Translations under genes and position numbers: made by a program
Assembly: GCF_001423295.1 (NCBI RefSeq)
Contig: NZ_LMNG01000006.1
Coordinates: 1-64,000, forward strand
Direction of reading: 5' to 3'
DNA length: 64,000 nucleotides
Origin: Methylobacterium sp. Leaf112
Lineage (GTDB): Bacteria > Pseudomonadota > Alphaproteobacteria > Rhizobiales > Beijerinckiaceae
In this document: positions 53,547 to 64,000 of the stretch, piece by piece
How positions within the stretch are numbered: position 1 is the stretch's first letter
Layout: every line of letters starts with the position of its first letter
Notes under the pieces: model-generated
Database searches by the model: none
What the model was told of the DNA's origin: nothing
The model's input: the letters and a program-made list of their open reading frames with translations, nothing else

Positions 53547-54638
53547 ATGAAACCGCAGCAGGTCACGTGGCCCCTTGAGGACCACACCAGGGCGAAGCAC
53601 GAGATCCTTCGGCGCTACCTGCAAGCGTGGTTTCCGATCCTGGCGCAGGGCGGCTTTCCGCGGATGGTCCTCGTCGACGGCTTCGCCGGACCCGGCGTCT
53701 ACGACGACGGCAGCGACGGCTCACCGCTGATCGCGCTCAAGGCATTCCTCGACCAGCCGAAACCGATCCCGGCGGAGTGCCACTTCCACTTTATCGAGAA
53801 GGATATGGCCCGGGCTGACCGGTTGCGGGAATGCATCGCGGCGCTGTTCGCCGTCCGGCCCCAGCCGCGCAACCTCCATGTGCACGTCCATGCGGGCGAG
53901 GGCTTCGAGCAGGTCTACGCCGATGCGCTCCGCAACCACCCCCGGAACGCACCGGTGTTCGCCTTGGTCGACCCGTTCGGATGGAACGGCATTCCGATGG
54001 CCGCGATGCGGGACCTGATGGACCGCGCCAGCGGCGAGGTGTTGGTCAATTTCATGTTCGAGGAGATCAATCGCTTCCTCGCGCATCCCGATCAGGGGGC
54101 CAACTTCGATGCCCTGTTCGGCTGCGGGGAATGGCGCCGGCTGACCATGCTCCCACCGACTCAGCGCAAGGCCGGCATCCGCGATCTCTACGCCAAGCAA
54201 CTCCTGTCCGTGGCCGGAGCACGCTATGTCCGTCACTTCGAGATGCGCAACGGTCGCGAAAGAACCGACTACTACCTGTTCTTCGCAACGAAGAACCAGC
54301 GGGGTCTCAAGAAGATGAAGGAGGCCATGTGGTCCGTGGACCAGCGCGGGGGGATGACTTTCTCCGATGCGACGGATCCCAGCCAACAGGTCCTCTTCGA
54401 CGGACAGGACACCTCGCAACTCGAAGGCATCCTTTCGCGTCGGTTCGCCGGGTCCGTGACGAATGTGGACGAGGTCGAGCGCTTCGTCGTCGAGGAAACC
54501 CCATTCCGCGAGACCCATTACAAGGGCATCCTGAAAGGGATGGAGGCCCGCGTGCCGGCCGCGATCCAAGTGGAGGCGTGCCGGGAGGGGCGCAGGAAGG
54601 GAACCTACCCGACCGGAACCCGGGTCCGCTTCACATGA
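53547..54638 (+). CDS. tcmP: Three-Cys-motif partner protein TcmP
   Basis: 363 residues. The N-terminal half reads like a methyltransferase-type Rossmann domain: HTRAKHEILRRYLQAWFPIL, VLVDGFAGPGVYDDGSDGSP, FIEKDMARADRLRE, and FALVDPFGWNGIPM. The C-terminal half is helical. TcmP is defined by its constant pairing with the three-Cys protein, which precedes it here by 9 bases. No other member of the system is visible. The pair occurs in mobile regions; a role in nucleic-acid modification or defence is inference. Confidence 0.9.
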   Translation: MKPQQVTWPLEDHTRAKHEILRRYLQAWFPILAQGGFPRMVLVDGFAGPGVYDDGSDGSPLIALKAFLDQPKPIPAECHFHFIEKDMARADRLRECIAALFAVRPQPRNLHVHVHAGEGFEQVYADALRNHPRNAPVFALVDPFGWNGIPMAAMRDLMDRASGEVLVNFMFEEINRFLAHPDQGANFDALFGCGEWRRLTMLPPTQRKAGIRDLYAKQLLSVAGARYVRHFEMRNGRERTDYYLFFATKNQRGLKKMKEAMWSVDQRGGMTFSDATDPSQQVLFDGQDTSQLEGILSRRFAGSVTNVDEVERFVVEETPFRETHYKGILKGMEARVPAAIQVEACREGRRKGTYPTGTRVRFT

Positions 54639-54834
54639 GTGCGTCCACGACCTTACGCCTGTCAGAGTCGTAGCCCCCGGACGGAGGGCCTTCCGGCCAT
54701 CCATCGGGCCGTACGGTCCTCAGCTTTCGGCACTCGTCCACGTTGAGGTCGAGCGGCGGTGCGACGTCCTCGAAGATTTCCACCAGCCGATCCCTGGACC
54801 GCATCCCGGGAAGGCTCCGACGCCCGCAAGGTCG

Positions 54835-54870
54835 GATGGCCCCACGACCGACAAGGGTCGTGGGGCCATC
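54835..54870. terminator. Bidirectional terminator-like hairpin
   Basis: A perfect 15 bp stem (54835-54849 with 54856-54870) with loop GACAAG between the convergent tcmP and 54906 genes. It is very stable but lacks long T-runs. The rest of 54639-54905 shows no gene. Confidence 0.6.
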
Positions 54871-54905
54871 GCGTCGCCGGGTCTCGGTTCAGCCTCACCG
54901 AAACG

Positions 54906-55571
54906 CTATGCGTCCTCGTAGTCGTACATACCCTCGGTATCGATGCCGCCGCTGGTATCGAATTCGGGACGGGCGTAGCCAACGCGACCGGAAACGCGCT
55001 CGAATGTCAGCACGCTCGTGAACAGGATCTTGTCGCCGTGGTAGACCTGATCCGGGTCGTTCTCGCCATCCATCGACCCCGACACGGTCACCACCAACGC
55101 ATCGGGGTTCGGCTGGACGTCGCACTCGTCGATGTAGATCTCGTCGAAATAGGCGTTCGTGGTCGCCATCTCTCCGGATAACGCCTCCTCGACCTCCGCG
55201 GGGTTGCGTTGCACGTAATCGTTGACCTCGTCGTCCAATTGACGGGCAAGCCAGACCTCCCCGGCGAAGTGCCCGGAAGCGACGATGAAAGCGCCTAGGA
55301 CGGATGCGAGACCGTTCACGTCAGGCGGACCGACGAGTTCCTTCTGGATCTGGCGAACCCGTCCGTCCATGAGTCGAAGGTCGGGGATGAGGAAATCGGC
55401 CTCAGCCATGGCATCCAGCGGAAACCGCCGCTCCGCCTGGAGTGCCGCCGCCGTGGGATAGCCGAAATAGGCCGCCACGATCTCGTGAGCGTGTCCCGAT
55501 CCGAGCTTCTTGCCGGTCAGGGCCTTGTAGTTCGAGCGGAGGTGGTCCGCGCAGTCCTTGGGAAGGGACAT
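54906..55571 (-). CDS. Hypothetical protein, 221 aa
   Basis: The N-terminal 45 residues (LRSNYKALTGKKLGSGHAHE IVAAYFGYPTAAALQAERR) resemble the short helical domain found before glyoxalase-superfamily and toxin-related proteins, with H-x-x-x-x-A-x-x-x-GY. The rest is acidic, with IDECDVQPNPDALVVTVSGS and a Tyr/Asp/Glu-rich end. No enzyme motif is seen. It converges on tcmP across a strong hairpin and may be the last gene of the island. Confidence 0.65.
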   Translation of the reverse strand: MSLPKDCADHLRSNYKALTGKKLGSGHAHEIVAAYFGYPTAAALQAERRFPLDAMAEADFLIPDLRLMDGRVRQIQKELVGPPDVNGLASVLGAFIVASGHFAGEVWLARQLDDEVNDYVQRNPAEVEEALSGEMATTNAYFDEIYIDECDVQPNPDALVVTVSGSMDGENDPDQVYHGDKILFTSVLTFERVSGRVGYARPEFDTSGGIDTEGMYDYEDA

Positions 55572-55883
55572 GGCATATCCATTTCAACCCGGCGTCTTGA
55601 AGGGGTAATCACAAGCGCTTCATGATCACCCTGCGCCGGCTGAGATGGTTGCCGTACAGAGGTCGATCCGAGATCGAATTCGCCGCCTTTTGGGTCGCTT
55701 GCAGCCCAGGCCATCGGCTCCTCTCCCAGATCTAGGCGCCGAGGATTCTCTCGGCAAGCGGATATCGAATAATTTCGTCACGCCGCCGTCAGGATGGGCA
55801 ACTGGTCGTCCTGGTATCGTCGGCCGCGTCGCACCAGGCGTCGGTGTCTTGGAAGCGGTGTCGTCCGACCTCACCTTGGCCTC
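55572..55883. other. Intergenic region before the amine oxidase
   Basis: About 310 bases; the amine-oxidase frame extends into its end but no start there is supported. No gene, repeat or promoter recognised. Confidence 0.4.
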
Positions 55884-57182
55884 ATGGACAGCACGTTCGA
55901 CGTCATCATCGTAGGGGGAGGCGCCGCCGGCATCGGCGCCGCACGGCGGCTAGCGGCCCATGGCTCGTCGACCCTGCTGCTGGAGGCGTCGTCGCGTCTC
56001 GGAGGCCGCGCCCACACGCAGGACCTAGGGGGCTATCCGCTCGATCTCGGTTGCGAGTGGCTTCACTCAGGCGACCGCAACGCCTGGGTCGGCATCGCCG
56101 AGGCATCGGGTTTTCCGGTCAACCGAGGCGAGCCGCCGTGGTCGAAGGCGCATCCCGGCAGCACCCAGGACGAGGACGCCCAGGAGGTGGCGCAGGGGGC
56201 GTTCGGCGACTGGGAGGAGCGGCTCCGGACCGTGGCGGCGAATAGCGACCGAGCCAGCGATGCCCTTGAGCCCGGCGGCACCTGGAACGCCTACGTGCGA
56301 GCCATCGCCGGCTTCATGAGCGGCGTCGCCCCCGAGCAGATATCCGCCGCCGACTACCTCACCTACGACGATGCCTCGACGGGCTGGAACTGGCACCTGC
56401 CGCTTGGATACGGCACGCTGGTCGCCGCCAGCCTGCCGTCCTCGACGGCGCTGCGGCTCGCCACCCCCGCCGAGCGGATCGACCTGACGGCGGACGGCGT
56501 CGCGGTCACCACGCGCGCCGGCACCGTCCGGGCCGGGGCCGCCATCCTCACGGTCTCGACCGCGGTCCTGGCCGGCGACGCGATCCGGCTTCCCTCCCAC
56601 GTGGACCCATGGCGCGAGGCCGCCGCCGCCCTGCCTCTCGGTCGCAACGAAAAGATCTTCCTGGAGATCGGGCGCGATGCCGCGTTCGAGCCGGACTCGC
56701 ATGCCTACGGCAACCTGCGGGACCCAAGGGCCGCCGCCTACTCCATCCGCCCGAACGGATGGCCGGTGATCGAGGCGTTCCTCGGGGGAGAAGGCGCTCG
56801 GATCTTGGAGGAGGAAGGCCCGGCCGCCGGCTTCGCCTTCGTGTTGGCGGAGTTGGCAGCCCTGTTCGGCACCGACGTGGCGTCCGCGATCCGACCGCTC
56901 GCGGCAACCGGATGGAGCCGGATGGCATCCATCGGCGGAGCGTATAGCTGCGCCCTTCCGGGCCGGTCCCAGGCGCGGGCTCGGCTGGCCCAGCCCTACG
57001 AGGACCGCCTCTTCTTCGCGGGCGAGGCAACCCACCCTTTCGACTTCACGACCGCCCACGGGGCGCACGACAGCGGCCAAAGGGCTGCCGACGAGGCCGT
57101 GTCGGCGCTTCGGGACAGTCGCCGCCGTGGGCTGGCAGGTGGCCCGCCAGCTTCTTCCCCGGTACGGCGGAGGTCCGCATGA
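55884..57182 (+). CDS. Flavin-containing amine oxidase
   Basis: FAD enzyme of the monoamine oxidase group, 432 residues from ATG 55884, where the dinucleotide motif begins (FDVIIVGGGAAGIGAARRLA). It continues LLLEASSRLGGRAHTQDLGG, LDLGCEWLHSGDRNAW, and LPLGYGTLVAASLP, and closes with LFFAGEATHPFDFTTAHGAH DSGQRAADEA, which holds the FAD. The substrate is an unknown amine or polyamine. The C-terminal 20 residues are Ser/Arg-rich and disordered. Confidence 0.9.
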   Translation: MDSTFDVIIVGGGAAGIGAARRLAAHGSSTLLLEASSRLGGRAHTQDLGGYPLDLGCEWLHSGDRNAWVGIAEASGFPVNRGEPPWSKAHPGSTQDEDAQEVAQGAFGDWEERLRTVAANSDRASDALEPGGTWNAYVRAIAGFMSGVAPEQISAADYLTYDDASTGWNWHLPLGYGTLVAASLPSSTALRLATPAERIDLTADGVAVTTRAGTVRAGAAILTVSTAVLAGDAIRLPSHVDPWREAAAALPLGRNEKIFLEIGRDAAFEPDSHAYGNLRDPRAAAYSIRPNGWPVIEAFLGGEGARILEEEGPAAGFAFVLAELAALFGTDVASAIRPLAATGWSRMASIGGAYSCALPGRSQARARLAQPYEDRLFFAGEATHPFDFTTAHGAHDSGQRAADEAVSALRDSRRRGLAGGPPASSPVRRRSA

Positions 57183-57328
57183 CAAGGTGGTCGTAGCCCG
57201 GACCACCACCGCTGCTCGCGGACCGCCTGAACGCCATCGGATCGGGCGAGCCGTCGAGACGCCGCCGGGCTTGCCCGTATGGTTTTGGAAGACGGGTACG
57301 GGAAGCGTTGCCGCCCGTCCCGTCTCGA

Positions 57329-58174
57329 TCAGATGACGCCGATGCTGGCTGTGACCAAGGCATTCACCTGATCGATCCTGGTCGCCACGAGGTAACCCGA
57401 GGTCGAATCCCACCCCCAGATCAAGCCGGTGACCTGCGCCAGACCGGCGTTCCAGGTGCCGCCAGCTTGCAGCGTCTCGTAGTACCGCGTGTTCCAGACG
57501 AGCGAGCCGCTCATACCGGGTGGCACTGGCAACGGACCACTGCCCACGACGTGCTGGGCCGGGCCGGGCCGGTGCTCGACCGCGAAATGCAGGGCGGGGT
57601 CGAACACGCCGGACGAGGTGAGCCGGTTGAAGGCATTACCCGAGAGCGCCGCGCCGCCTGGGGTTTCCTGACACAGGTAGCCGGTGCCGTTCGCGACCAT
57701 GGTGCCGAAGGTGAAGCGGGCATTCTGTGCCGCGAAGCCGTAGACGAAGAGGAGTTCGCAATCGACCGGGGCATGCAGAGGTGCGATCCGGCTCGGCGGC
57801 ACCGCGCCGCCGTGGTGGCCGTGGCCCTGCCAGACTGCGGGGGCGACGCGGGCGAGCGCGCCATCGAGCGGATGCGGGGCGCGAAGGCACGGGCCGGTGA
57901 TCTGCCAGATGGTGTCGAGGTTGCGGAACTTGTGCGTCAGCGCCTGGGACGGATGCAGCGCGAGCACGTGTTCGTTGCTGAGCAGGAGCGCTCCGCTCGG
58001 GTCTTCGAGGTAGGAGCCGGTGCCCCAATGCTGACCCCATGAGCCATGCGAGATGGAGATCGGGGTTGCGTAGCGGTTGACGGCCGCGAGCATGTCGCGG
58101 GTGATCTGGGCGTAGGGGATGATGGGCGGGAGGGTCGGGGAAGGGGTGGGGGTGGGGGTTACGTGACCTGACAT
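57329..58174 (-). CDS. Trypsin-like serine protease-fold protein
   Basis: 281 residues from ATG 58174 with AAGGA upstream. After a Pro/Thr-rich N-terminus (HVTPTPTPSPTLPPIIPYAQ) comes a chymotrypsin-like fold: WGTGSYLEDPSGALLLSNEH VLAL with the probable catalytic His, DGALARVAP with the Asp, and VPPGMSGSLVWN with the Ser. No signal peptide is obvious, so it may act in the cytoplasm. Neighbours give no clue to its target. The gap 58175-58463 beyond it shows no gene. Confidence 0.65.
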   Translation of the reverse strand: MSGHVTPTPTPSPTLPPIIPYAQITRDMLAAVNRYATPISISHGSWGQHWGTGSYLEDPSGALLLSNEHVLALHPSQALTHKFRNLDTIWQITGPCLRAPHPLDGALARVAPAVWQGHGHHGGAVPPSRIAPLHAPVDCELLFVYGFAAQNARFTFGTMVANGTGYLCQETPGGAALSGNAFNRLTSSGVFDPALHFAVEHRPGPAQHVVGSGPLPVPPGMSGSLVWNTRYYETLQAGGTWNAGLAQVTGLIWGWDSTSGYLVATRIDQVNALVTASIGVI

Positions 58175-58463
58175 AGGTAAATGTTCCTTCGTGAGGGTGG
58201 ATGGTTCTGTTGGACGATAGTCATGGCTGACCTCGGTTCCGGACGTTTGCGGGAACCCGCGCCACCGAACGGCAAACGCCGGAGGCACGGGAGACACGAC
58301 AAGCTCTCGCTGTGCCGATAGACAGACTATAGGGCCGAACGCCCCCTAAGTCAAGTATTACTTTGAATTACCAGCCTGCCAAAGCCAACTTTTCCTGCCG
58401 ATAGCAGTTAAAGCGCTTCGGGATACTCGATGGGATCGCTTCCCGGGGTGCAGTCGAAGGTCC

Positions 58464-59357
58464 TCATCCCCGGTAGCGGAGCGCCTCGACCACCAGGGCG
58501 AAGGCCGGGGCGTGCTGGTGCCGGCTCGGGTAGTACAGGTGGTAGCCGGCGAACGGGGGGCACCATTCGGCCAGGACCCGCTTGAGTCGGCCCTCATCGA
58601 CGTAGGGCCGCACCCGGTCCTCCGGCAGGTAGGCGAGGCCCAGCCCGCCCAGGGCGGCCTTCAGGATCAGGCCGGTGTTGTTGAACACCATCTGGCCCTC
58701 GACCCGCACGTTGAGCTCGCGGCCGGCCTTCTCGAACTCCCAGGCGTAGATGTTCCCCCGCGTCGGCAGGCGAAGGTTGATGCAGCGGTGGTGCATCAGG
58801 TCCTGCGGCTTCCGGGGCCTCCCACGGTTCTCGAAATACTCGCTCGATCCGACGACGGCCATGCGGATGTCCGGCCCGATCCGCACCGCGATCATGTCCT
58901 TCTCGACCATCTCGCCATGGCGCACCCCGGCGTCGAAGCCGTCGCTGACGATGTTCGTCAGCCCGTTGTCGGTGACGATCTCGACCTTGATGTCGGGGTA
59001 GGCAGGCAGCAGCCGCTCCATGGCCGGCAGCAGGATGGTCTCGGCGGAGTGCTCGCCCGAGGTGATGCGGACGGTTCCGGCGGGCTTGTCCCGCATACCG
59101 GTGAGCGTCGCGATCTCCTCGTCGATATCCTCCAGGCGTGATCGCACGGTCCTGAGGAGCCGCTCCCCCACCTCCGTCGGGGCGACGCTGCGGGTGGTGC
59201 GGGTCAGCAGACGCAGGCCGAGGCGCGTCTCAAGGGTCTTCATGCTGTGGCTGAGGGCCGATTGCGAGACCCCGAGCTGCGCCGCCGCCCGGGTGAAGCT
59301 CCGCTCGCGCGCGACCGCGACGAAGGCCGCCAGGTCGTTGAGGTTCTCGCGCGCCAT
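58464..59357 (-). CDS. LysR-family transcriptional regulator
   Basis: 297 residues. The N-terminal winged helix is LNDLAAFVAVARERSFTRAA AQLGVSQSALSHSMKTLETR LGLRLLTRTTR. The rest is the type 2 periplasmic-fold effector domain. It is divergent from the cupin and aldo/keto reductase genes with 118 bases between, where TTCATGAA and TTCAT repeats next to its start are possible binding sites. It most likely regulates those two genes. Confidence 0.93.
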   Translation of the reverse strand: MARENLNDLAAFVAVARERSFTRAAAQLGVSQSALSHSMKTLETRLGLRLLTRTTRSVAPTEVGERLLRTVRSRLEDIDEEIATLTGMRDKPAGTVRITSGEHSAETILLPAMERLLPAYPDIKVEIVTDNGLTNIVSDGFDAGVRHGEMVEKDMIAVRIGPDIRMAVVGSSEYFENRGRPRKPQDLMHHRCINLRLPTRGNIYAWEFEKAGRELNVRVEGQMVFNNTGLILKAALGGLGLAYLPEDRVRPYVDEGRLKRVLAEWCPPFAGYHLYYPSRHQHAPAFALVVEALRYRG

Positions 59358-59423
59358 TCATGAACCTTATTCATAGCCCCATGCCGATCTTACCGTCTAA
59401 TCGGCCAAAGGCCCGAGGGCTAG

Positions 59424-60896
<1,473 letters not shown>

Positions 60897-61094
60897 CCAC
60901 ACGCTTGGAGCGTGGAAATTCGCGACTCCTAGGGAAGCAGGCAATGGGAAGCGCTTCATTTCCCTCAAGCGCCGTGCGTTGTGCCATGATCGACGCGTAG
61001 GCCTCCGAGCGTCCCCTTCACTGCGTCCGAGGGACTGGGATCTCGGTCCGGGCTCCAGTCGGTGGCGATTGGCGTCGAACGGGGGAGGGACGGC

Positions 61095-63323
61095 ATGACC
61101 AAGCACCTCGTCGCCCGTGCGAATGTCCTGATCCTCGGGGTGCTGCTGGCTATCCTCGCCCTCGTCGGCGCGATGACCTGGGAAAGGCTCAATGCCTCCC
61201 GCGACGCGCGGCAGTGGTCGCAGCACAGCTACGACGTCCTCGGCACGCTCAAGGACCTCGCCATCGCCCTGCGCGACGCAGAGACGGGCCAGCGTGGCTA
61301 CGTGCTCACGGGCAAGGACGAGTACCTCGCACCCTATGACGCCGCCCGCGACCGCATCGGCGTGCTCCAGGGCGAGATGCAAAAACTCACCGCCGACAAT
61401 CCGGTGCAGCAGCAACGGTTGCGGGACCTCGCACCCGTGATCCAGCACAAGTTGGAGGAACTCGCCCAGACCGTGCAGGCGCGGCGGGATTCCGGGTTGG
61501 AAACGGCGCTACGCATCGTCAATTCGGATGCCGGCAAGGCGTACATGAGGGATGCCGAGGCGTCCCTGTCGGCGATGCTCGCCGACGAGGAGAAGTTGCT
61601 GACCGAACGCGTCGCCCAGAACGATGCCCGTGCCGGCTGGGTGCGCTGGATGGTGATCGGCGGCTCCGCGCTCGCCATCCTGGTCCTTTTGGCTGCCGCG
61701 CGGCTCCTCAACCAAGCATGGTCGCGCTCCCACAAGGCGGAGATCGCCCAGGGTGATCTCGTCCTGCGCCTGCGCACCACTCTCGACAGCCTCAGCCAGG
61801 GCGTCGCCGTTTTCGGACCGGATCGGAAGCTCAAGAACTGGAATCATTGCTTCCAGGTTCTGCTCGACCTGCCCAAGGCGATGGTGCGTCCGGGCACCGC
61901 CTACGCCGCCTTCGTCGAGCACACGGCGGAGCCGGGCCGTCCCGCCCTGGAGACCGAGGATCAGATCCGACATGGCAGCCAGCAGCCGGGCGAGGCCGTG
62001 ACCTACGAGCGCCAGCGCGCTGACAGCCACCACCTTGAGATCCGCCGCACCCCGATGCCGGACGGCGGGTTCGTACTGACCCTTTCCGATATGACCAAGC
62101 GCGTCCAGGCCGAGGGTGTGCTGCGGGAAGCCCAGAAAATGCAGGCCATCGGCCAGCTGACCGGGGGCATCGCGCATGACTTCAACAACCTGCTGCAGGT
62201 CATCGTCGGGAACCTTGAGTTCGTACGCGCCAAGGTGAGCGACGACCCCAAGCTGCAGCAGCGCATCGAGCGCGCGGCCTGGGCGGCCCAGCGCGGGGCG
62301 ACCCTGACCAGCCAGCTCCTCGCATTCGCCCGCAAGCAGCCGCTGGCGCCTGCCGCCATCGACCTTGCAGCCACCATGCCCGATCTGGTGCCGCTCCTGC
62401 GTCGCACCCTCGGCGAGCACATCGACGTCCGCTACGTCGAGACCGCCGGGCTCTGGCCGGCCATGGCCGACCCGGCGCAGTTGGAGAGCGCCGTCCTCAA
62501 CCTCGCCCTGAACGCCCGCGACGCGATGCCGGGCGGCGGCCGCCTCACCATCGAGCTCGGCAACAAGGTGCTGGACGAGGCATACGCCCGCGACAACACC
62601 GAGGTGACGCCGGGCGACTACGCCATGGTGGCGGTCTCCGACACCGGCCACGGCATGACGCGCGAGGTCGTGGCGCGGGTGTTCGAACCCTTCTTCACGA
62701 CCAAGCCGGACGGCAAGGGCACGGGGCTCGGCCTCGCCATGGTGTTCGGCTTCGTCAAGCAGTCCGGCGGGCATGTGAAGATCTACTCCGAGCCCGGCCA
62801 GGGCACGACGGTGAAGATCTACCTGCCGCGCGCCATGAAGGCCGTCACCGCCGCGGCGACCCGCACGTCCGCCCCCATCGACCTGCCGCGCGGATCGGCG
62901 ACGGTGCTGGTGGTCGAGGACGAGGCGGCGGTGCGCGAGATCGCCTGCGCGATCCTCTCCGACCTCGGCTACCGGGTGCTGGAGGCGGCCGACGGCGAGG
63001 AGGGCCTGCGGATGTTCGGGCTCCACGCTTCGCAGGTCGACCTGCTGCTGACCGACGTGGTGCTGCCCGGCAAGGTACGCGGACGCGATCTATCGGAGAG
63101 CATCGCCGCGATCCGCCCGGAGGTCAGGGTGATCTTCATGTCCGGCTACACGGAGAACTCCATCGTCCACCACGGTCGCCTCGACGACGGGGTCCACCTC
63201 ATCGGCAAGCCGTTCAAGCGGGAGCAACTCGCGCGCAAGGTCGCCGAGGTTCTCGGTTCGCCGGTGGCGTTAGGGAACGAAGGCCCCAACATCGTGGAAC
63301 TGAGACCGCGTCGTGACGGCTAG
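61095..63323 (+). CDS. CHASE3 hybrid sensor histidine kinase
   Basis: 742 residues from ATG 61095, with GGGAGGGA upstream. Helix 1 (NVLILGVLLAILALVGAMTW) and helix 2 (near 185-205) bracket a periplasmic CHASE3 domain (RDAETGQRGYVLTGKDEYLA). A PAS-like segment follows (LRTTLDSLSQGVAVFGPDRK). The kinase core has HisKA QAIGQLTGGIAHDFNNLLQV with His361, then NLALNARDAMPGGG, DTGHGM and GKGTGLGLAM. A C-terminal receiver (VLVVEDEAAVREI, LLLTDVVLP with the phospho-Asp) ends the protein. No separate regulator is adjacent. The signal is unknown. Confidence 0.93.
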   Translation: MTKHLVARANVLILGVLLAILALVGAMTWERLNASRDARQWSQHSYDVLGTLKDLAIALRDAETGQRGYVLTGKDEYLAPYDAARDRIGVLQGEMQKLTADNPVQQQRLRDLAPVIQHKLEELAQTVQARRDSGLETALRIVNSDAGKAYMRDAEASLSAMLADEEKLLTERVAQNDARAGWVRWMVIGGSALAILVLLAAARLLNQAWSRSHKAEIAQGDLVLRLRTTLDSLSQGVAVFGPDRKLKNWNHCFQVLLDLPKAMVRPGTAYAAFVEHTAEPGRPALETEDQIRHGSQQPGEAVTYERQRADSHHLEIRRTPMPDGGFVLTLSDMTKRVQAEGVLREAQKMQAIGQLTGGIAHDFNNLLQVIVGNLEFVRAKVSDDPKLQQRIERAAWAAQRGATLTSQLLAFARKQPLAPAAIDLAATMPDLVPLLRRTLGEHIDVRYVETAGLWPAMADPAQLESAVLNLALNARDAMPGGGRLTIELGNKVLDEAYARDNTEVTPGDYAMVAVSDTGHGMTREVVARVFEPFFTTKPDGKGTGLGLAMVFGFVKQSGGHVKIYSEPGQGTTVKIYLPRAMKAVTAAATRTSAPIDLPRGSATVLVVEDEAAVREIACAILSDLGYRVLEAADGEEGLRMFGLHASQVDLLLTDVVLPGKVRGRDLSESIAAIRPEVRVIFMSGYTENSIVHHGRLDDGVHLIGKPFKREQLARKVAEVLGSPVALGNEGPNIVELRPRRDG

Positions 63324-63387
63324 CGGCCCCCCCAGGACCTTCGAGCAAACCGCCGAACGACCTACCGAGTAGGTAGCGAATCGTGGC

Positions 63388-63825
63388 TCAGTTTGGATTT
63401 GCAGTGAGCGCGGCGAGGAAACAGACCGTAGCGGCAATCCCCAACGCGGTCCGCACCGCGTGCAGCCCGTTCCACTTAGCGAGAAGCTTTCGTGTTTCCG
63501 GACCGGCTACCGCTGGTTCGGTAGCCATCAACACCCGATTGACCGGCAAGATACCGAATAACGTCCAGGGCCAATTCGCTATCATCAGAAGTGCGCCGAC
63601 CAGAAAAAGTAACCTTCCTTCGATCCACCATGCGACGGCGCCTAGCAAGAACCCAATGATCGCTAAGCTCGACTGCATCAGGAGCCCTCGATTATATGAA
63701 GGTTTCCATTGCGTCAGGAATGCACTGTCTGACAAAATTGCACGAGCAGGATGCTCGGCGATATTTATATAAAATGCTGCCCCGGTAAACAGTGCCGCAG
63801 TCGTCAGAGCCAAGCAACCAAACAT
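63388..63825 (-). CDS. DUF1772-like small membrane protein
   Basis: 145 residues with four membrane helices: FGCLALTTAALFTGAAFYIN, SLAIIGFLLGAVAWWIEGRL, FLVGALLMIANWPWTLFGIL, and ALGIAATVCFLAALTA. NIAEHPAR near 26 and WNGLHAVRTALG near 117 are typical of the DUF1772/anthrone oxygenase-like group. Base composition is lower in GC than its neighbours. Function unknown. Confidence 0.75.
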   Translation of the reverse strand: MFGCLALTTAALFTGAAFYINIAEHPARAILSDSAFLTQWKPSYNRGLLMQSSLAIIGFLLGAVAWWIEGRLLFLVGALLMIANWPWTLFGILPVNRVLMATEPAVAGPETRKLLAKWNGLHAVRTALGIAATVCFLAALTANPN

Positions 63826-63837
63826 TATGCACTTCCG

Positions 63838-64000
63838 CTAAGCCGCAGTCCGCTTGTCGTAAAATTCAAGCTGCCCTGGCGCAGGTGCATCGTTATCCAC
63901 CGACCCGGCGATATCGTCCATGCTCCACCGCGTCGTTCCGGCGATGCCGCAACGGACCTCGAACCTTACGACCTCTCCTCGATCAGCCCTCGGATGCGGC
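63838..64000 (-). CDS. 3' end of an unidentified gene, partial
   Basis: The minus strand is open from the window edge to TAG at 63838, giving at least 53 residues: EVVRFEVRCGIAGTTRWSMD DIAGSVDNDAPAPGQLEFYD KRTAA. No family recognised; the window ends before a start. It lies 12 bases upstream of the DUF1772-like gene in the same direction. Confidence 0.4.
   Translation of the reverse strand, partial: PHPRADRGEVVRFEVRCGIAGTTRWSMDDIAGSVDNDAPAPGQLEFYDKRTAA

Overview
The window is a 64 kb piece of a GC-rich alphaproteobacterial replicon. Gene content (fused transaldolase/glucose-6-phosphate isomerase, NasS-NasT nitrate control, stress and phage-type genes) suggests the Methylobacteriaceae (Methylobacterium/Methylorubrum). 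That placement is inference; no marker gene here proves it.

Left part, about 1-31.7 kb, is mostly core chromosome. It opens with an initiator tRNA-Met and its terminator, then a phage-like helicase with no canonical start codon and two small overlapping genes. A leftward stress pair (PepSY protein, YflT-like glycine-rich protein) follows. Next is a leftward carbon block: GH15 hydrolase, transketolase, transaldolase-isomerase fusion, 6-phosphogluconate dehydrogenase and 6-phosphogluconolactonase. The rightward nitrate-assimilation locus (15.5-29.7 kb) is complete: NasT and NasS regulators, a 460-base leader, the nrtABC transporter, an FAD oxidoreductase, NirA nitrite reductase, an Fe-S/FNR flavoprotein, NasA nitrate reductase and siroheme synthase CysG. 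The leader carries an NtrC-type site, a sigma-54 promoter, an ANTAR-type hexaloop hairpin and a terminator-like stem, so nitrogen status and nitrate sensing appear to converge there.

Middle part, about 31.7-55.6 kb, is an accessory island. It begins where a glycosyltransferase gene loses its 5' part at a 20-base palindrome. It holds a Tn7-like transposition module (TnsA, TnsB, TnsC/TniB and a long TniQ). Directly upstream is a leftward operon with an unusual FtsH-like AAA/M41 protease, then a KfrA-like DNA-binding protein. Gene debris follows: the frameshifted C-terminus of a prokaryotic Argonaute back-to-back with the C-terminus of a metallophosphoesterase. A lower-GC patch carries an Rrf2 regulator, two NTF2/SnoaL proteins, DUF2867, a quinone-oxidoreductase-like enzyme, a WYL regulator and DUF2461. 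The last codons of kfrA recur at 49.5 kb, flanking this 6.5 kb patch. A defence-like cluster comes next: a four-helix membrane protein coupled to a ComEC-type metallo-beta-lactamase, an AbiTii protein, and the DUF5131-TcmP pair.

Right part, about 55.6-64 kb, returns to ordinary functions: an amine oxidase, a trypsin-like protein, a LysR regulator divergent from a cupin and an aldo/keto reductase, a CHASE3 hybrid histidine kinase, a small DUF1772-like membrane protein and the 3' end of one more gene. No rRNA, CRISPR array, cas gene or integrase was seen.
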